Source: Paracoccus liaowanqingii (GTDB lineage Bacteria; Pseudomonadota; Alphaproteobacteria; Rhodobacterales; Rhodobacteraceae). From it: DNA of 64,000 bases. Below the pieces are notes generated by a model. That model made no database searches. It was not told the origin of the DNA and was given only the letters and a program-made list of their open reading frames with translations. The position numbers and the translations under genes were made by a program. Every line of letters starts with the position of its first letter. Positions within the stretch are counted from its first letter, which is position 1. Shown here piece by piece: positions 61,265-64,000 of the stretch. The stretch is from positions 186,001 through 250,000 of the forward strand of contig NZ_CP040765.1 of assembly GCF_004683865.2 (NCBI RefSeq). Reading direction: 5' to 3'.

Positions 61265-61328
61265 TTAACAGGTGTTAATTCGGCAGCCACTCTCCGGGCA
61301 TCCGTATCCTCGCTTAACACCTGTTAAG
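61265..61328. repeat. Paired inverted 14-mers at the end of repC
   Basis: TTAACAGGTGTTAA (61265-61278) and its exact reverse complement TTAACACCTGTTAA (61314-61327), 35 bp apart. Each is itself nearly palindromic (7-bp arms with a GG or CC centre). The second overlaps the repC stop codon. It could be a partition or replication-control site, or a weak terminator. It does not fit the GTT-N4-GC-N4-AAC parS of repABC plasmids. Confidence 0.6.
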
Positions 61329-62547
61329 CCACATTTCGCTTTCCAATCAGCGCCATCACCATCGGCCCGCAAGAAAACTCGCCTGACGCGGCCTTCGCTG
61401 TGAGTGCACGCAGATACCCACCCGGCGACCTGATCTCTGCAAAACGCTCTAGCATTGCCACCATGACAATCGATGCCTGTTCCGGTCCCATGCAACGCTG
61501 AGCCTCTTCCCAAGCTGACAGGCTGATGCCCATCGCAGGTCGCATATGACAGGCAGCATTGAAAAGCTGATGCCAGTGCCTGACCTCGCCTTGGTAAAAC
61601 ACACCAAGCGAGGGGCAGGCGGCAGTGACCAGATGAAGCGGGATATTCGGCATCTGCTGCATCTCTCGCTGGTCAATTCTGTCATCAAGCACGATAACCT
61701 GCTCATTTCGTGCATCGTTGCATTGCGCGGGATCTTCTAAGCTATGTTCAGAATCAATAGATTCTTTATTTGAACTATGATGGTGCTGCTCAATTTGGGC
61801 AGCATTGCTGTTCAGATCCTCTGTTCCAGGGCCGTCAATGATGCTCCTTGCGTGGTCGAGCAATGCCTCAAGCTTAGTGCGGAACTCGCCCAAAACCTCA
61901 GCTGAGAGTTTGCGGCGGAGGGCTTTGGCCACCACCACGGCCGTGTCATGCAGTTGCCGCCACAGATCAAGATCAGGCCTCACCTCTTGGCCGAACTCTG
62001 CCAGGGCCGCCAGATCGCGGCGCATGAGGCTTACAATCACCCGCAAGCGTTTGACGCCGCTTTCAGCATTGCGTACCGCGTCAGCCGCGCGCGCAATTTC
62101 TTCAGCGCGACGAAAGAGCGGGGAGAGGTCGAAGCCGAAGGCACAGCGCTCGTCACCATGCTTACGGGCGTAACGTTTCCCGTTCGGGCTGTCGCGCCTT
62201 GCCACCATGCCAGATTCGATCAGCCGGGAAAGATGGCGGCGCATCGTCGAGCAGGGCATGCCGTTCAGCCGTTCACAGATGGTCTTATTGGCCGGAAAAA
62301 CGATCATCTCCGCGTTTCCGCCAAGCGCATCATGCGGAAAGAAGCTGAGAAGCCCCTGCAGAACTGTCAAATCGCGTTCCGTGAGGCCAAAGGCGGTCTG
62401 AGCTTTGGACAGCTCGCGCAGAAGCTCCCATTTGTTTATCGGCCTGTCCGGGACGGTGGCTTCCGTCCTTTCGACCACGCGCAGGTTGGCATGCGAAATT
62501 GGCCGCATAAACGGTGAAAGTGGCGTGTAATCCATAAGTTCATTCAC
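61324..62547 (-). CDS. repC: RepC replication initiator
   Basis: 407 residues from MNELMDYTPLSPFMRPISHANL. RepC-type: the N-terminal DNA-binding region contains ISHANLRVVERTE, KWELLRELSKAQTAFGLTERDLTVLQGLLSFFP and an HTH (MRRHLSRLIESGMVARRDSPNGKRYA). The C-terminal part has GVFYQGEVRHWHQLFNAA and PMVMALIG. RepC starts replication of repABC replicons; the origin usually lies within its own coding sequence. Its expression is controlled by the antisense RNA in the repB-repC gap. The stop overlaps the paired inverted repeats. Confidence 0.92.
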   Translation of the reverse strand: MNELMDYTPLSPFMRPISHANLRVVERTEATVPDRPINKWELLRELSKAQTAFGLTERDLTVLQGLLSFFPHDALGGNAEMIVFPANKTICERLNGMPCSTMRRHLSRLIESGMVARRDSPNGKRYARKHGDERCAFGFDLSPLFRRAEEIARAADAVRNAESGVKRLRVIVSLMRRDLAALAEFGQEVRPDLDLWRQLHDTAVVVAKALRRKLSAEVLGEFRTKLEALLDHARSIIDGPGTEDLNSNAAQIEQHHHSSNKESIDSEHSLEDPAQCNDARNEQVIVLDDRIDQREMQQMPNIPLHLVTAACPSLGVFYQGEVRHWHQLFNAACHMRPAMGISLSAWEEAQRCMGPEQASIVMVAMLERFAEIRSPGGYLRALTAKAASGEFSCGPMVMALIGKRNVA

Positions 62548-62585
62548 GAAGGCAAAGATTCCACGTACCGCGAATCGCTTTGCGC

Positions 62586-62614
62586 TTGCGGGGTAGGGGC
62601 CAAATCGCTACATT
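62586..62614 (+). promoter_or_regulatory. Predicted promoter of repABC antisense RNA
   Basis: -35 TTGCGG (62586-62591), a 17-bp spacer, -10 TACATT (62609-62614) on the strand opposite to the rep genes, placing the start near 62621. Confidence 0.55.
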
Positions 62615-62620
62615 CAGAGG

Positions 62621-62712
62621 TGCGAAAACTGAGTTTGTAGCGGGCTTCGCCCGGTGCAGAATCCAAAAAGGGTCTCGTGGGGCTTGCTTCACGGGGCCTT
62701 TTTCTCTTTTGC
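62621..62712 (+). ncRNA. Antisense control RNA (ctRNA) in repB-repC region
   Basis: In repABC plasmids a small countertranscribed RNA between repB and repC, on the opposite strand, limits RepC synthesis and sets incompatibility. Here the + strand has the predicted promoter, a small hairpin CGGGC-TTC-GCCCG (62641-62653), and a terminator hairpin (62665-62703, AAAAAGG paired with CCTTTTT) followed by CTCTTTT. The predicted RNA is about 90 nt. Position, orientation and terminator support the call; the exact ends are inferred. Confidence 0.75.
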
Positions 62713-62748
62713 CTGTATCGTGCCTCCTTTTTTGTTGGTTGCTCGTCC

Positions 62749-63669
62749 TCAGTCTTCTGAACGTTTCCAACGCTCATGAAGCTCGGCGATCAACTGCGGG
62801 GCATTGCCCTCCAACCAGCTGACGAAATTTGAATCCTCGGCCCTAAGGTCGAGTGTGAACTGCTTGCCACGGCGCCCGGTGGCGACCATTGCTGCGCCAA
62901 TACCGGGGATCAGTACGGCGGGCGGGCGATTGTGGAGCGGTGGGCCAGATCGTTGTGCTGACGACAGAACGGCAAGGAACGCTTTGTCGGATTTCTCATC
63001 AGCATCACCTGAATGCGTTGTCTTGATATTATTGGCCAATGATACCAGCGGGTCGCGGTCTGCATCGGCAGCCGCCAGCAATTTCTTGAGCTCTTCCCAT
63101 CGAGGCCTGCCGATACCGGGCGCCGCACCGATGGCGAGGACAAGATCCTCTCCGACTGCTCTGACGACACTCAACAACTGAGAAACACCGGCCTCGGTTA
63201 GGTTCAGCACCTCTGCGACGCCTTTGTTCGTCCGTTCGGCCTCATTCAGATGATCGCCATCCAGCAGGGCGGCGGCGACAAGCGCCCGCTCGATAAAGCT
63301 GAGGTCGCGGCGTTCCTGATTTTCCAGAAGCTGATCGCGAAGCGCCTGATCGCCTTCAATCTCTGTGACGATGGCGCGAACCTTTATGCCAAGTTCGCGG
63401 CAGGCCTCAAGACGCCTCCGGCCATAGATCAGGCTGTAGCGATCACCGTCCAGGGGCCGCACGAGGATGGGGACGCGCTGGCCGTTTCTGGCAATCGACG
63501 CCTTCAAGCCCTCGACCCCGATTTGCAGTCGATCATCAAGCCGGCCCGTGGTCTCGATTTGGTCTGAGTCGATCTCGAACACGCCGCCGCGAAGACGGCG
63601 GCCCTCCATGGCGTCGGGGGCGTTGCGGAGGGTCTGCAGCGGCAGACCGAGTTTAGGCTTTCTTGCCAT
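62749..63669 (-). CDS. repB: RepB, ParB-type partition protein
   Basis: 306 residues from MARKPKLGLPLQTLRNAPDA. The ParB/Sulfiredoxin-like N-domain has IARNGQRVPILVRPLDGDRYSLIYGRRRLEA, with a GRRR box, and LRDQLLENQERRDLSFIERALVAAAL. The HTH follows (NKGVAEVLNLTEAGVSQLLSV), then a helical C-terminus. It binds parS and cooperates with RepA in segregation. The ATG overlaps the 3' end of repA by 17 bp, the common repA-repB arrangement. Confidence 0.92.
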   Translation of the reverse strand: MARKPKLGLPLQTLRNAPDAMEGRRLRGGVFEIDSDQIETTGRLDDRLQIGVEGLKASIARNGQRVPILVRPLDGDRYSLIYGRRRLEACRELGIKVRAIVTEIEGDQALRDQLLENQERRDLSFIERALVAAALLDGDHLNEAERTNKGVAEVLNLTEAGVSQLLSVVRAVGEDLVLAIGAAPGIGRPRWEELKKLLAAADADRDPLVSLANNIKTTHSGDADEKSDKAFLAVLSSAQRSGPPLHNRPPAVLIPGIGAAMVATGRRGKQFTLDLRAEDSNFVSWLEGNAPQLIAELHERWKRSED

Positions 63670-64000
63670 TGCGTCCCCATGTGCTTTGGACAAGTGCTGC
63701 GATCTCGTCATTGACGGCATTCATGGAATCGATGGCGCGATCAAAGGTTTGTCTTGTGAAATCTCTTCGGTCCGCTTCGTACAGCGTCTGCTTTGTAAGC
63801 CCGGCGTCAGAGATGGCGGTGGATTCCACCATATGGTTTGTGAGGACGGAACGACCGAAAAGACCGCGGATAAAAGCGATGACCTCGGTCTGGGGGGCGT
63901 CGCCGACCTTGTAGCGTGTCGGCAGGAAGCGCAGCCAATCAAAGCGCAGATTTGCGCCTGCGTCCCGGATAACCCCAAGCAGATCGGCCGTCATCCGCAG
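63653..64000 (-). CDS. repA: RepA, ParA-type partition ATPase (3' part)
   Basis: The last 115 codons of the gene; the start lies beyond the window. The visible portion contains the RepA C-terminal motifs LRFLPTRYKVGDAPQTEVIAFIRGLFG, SVLTNHMVESTAISDAGLTKQTLYE and FDRAIDSMNAVNDEIAALV. The P-loop and switch regions are upstream of the edge. RepA is the ATPase of the repABC partition system and represses the operon from upstream. The protein has no visible lesion in this part. Confidence 0.92.
   Translation of the reverse strand: MRMTADLLGVIRDAGANLRFDWLRFLPTRYKVGDAPQTEVIAFIRGLFGRSVLTNHMVESTAISDAGLTKQTLYEADRRDFTRQTFDRAIDSMNAVNDEIAALVQSTWGRNGKKA

Noticed and set aside
61265..61328. The paired 14-mers as the repABC parS
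   Set aside because: parS of this plasmid class is GTT-N4-GC-N4-AAC, which neither copy matches; kept as an unassigned repeat.
1..64000. CRISPR arrays, tRNA or rRNA genes, prophage
   Set aside because: No regularly spaced direct repeats, no tRNA-like cloverleaf and no block of phage structural genes were seen; the holin-X-like gene is in a stress operon, not a phage.

Overview
The window reads like part of a large repABC replicon (megaplasmid or chromid) of an alphaproteobacterium of the Paracoccus/Rhodobacteraceae type. The signs are a repA-repB-repC block at the right edge, GC-rich coding sequence, EcfG-type and GAAC-N7-GAAC (LexA) motifs, and gene families common in that group. No rRNA, tRNA or CRISPR array was seen.

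Region 1 (1-31.5 kb) is a general-stress and accessory arm. Genes include a TauE/SafE permease, a patatin lipase divergent from phaC, two DUF892 ferritin-like proteins, an SDR, a type II NADH dehydrogenase-like flavoprotein, DUF2254 and DUF2934 proteins, an LLM oxidoreductase, an alpha/beta hydrolase, a thioredoxin-reductase-like flavoprotein, a three-gene stress-envelope operon, a DUF2382 (YsnF) protein with an IHF-like protein, response regulators, a broken MHYT histidine kinase, a tiny Cys-rich zinc-binding-like protein and a WGxxGxxG protein. The strongest signal here is eleven copies of GGAAC-N17-GTT, the promoter recognised by the general-stress sigma factor EcfG, all with identical spacing. 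Ten sit in front of genes and one is palindromic between two divergent genes. IS630, IS5-derived and IS66 debris closes this region.

Region 2 (31.6-51.3 kb) is a catabolic and transport island for an unidentified tri- or dicarboxylic acid. It has a TcuA-type tricarballylate dehydrogenase, a six-gene operon (Ldh-family dehydrogenase, TctC, alpha/beta hydrolase, MBL hydrolase, isopropylmalate-dehydrogenase-like enzyme, leaderless periplasmic-binding-fold protein), two GntR regulators, an AbrB-type membrane protein, PrpF, a TctA-TctB fusion, two more TctC receptors, the TctDE two-component system and a D-2-hydroxyacid dehydrogenase. Two nearly identical palindromic operators, one upstream of tcuA and one between abrB and gntR, link distant parts of the island.

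Region 3 (51.3-61.2 kb) is decayed and IS-rich. It holds two DDE-type insertion sequences, a truncated secreted protein, a GNAT acetyltransferase, a frameshifted DUF1612-like plasmid gene, an SRAP protein divergent from imuA across a LexA box, and an imuB remnant fused to a membrane-protein remnant.

Region 4 (61.2-64 kb) is the replication and partition module: repC, the repB-repC intergenic region with a predicted antisense RNA, repB, and the 3' end of repA, which runs off the window.
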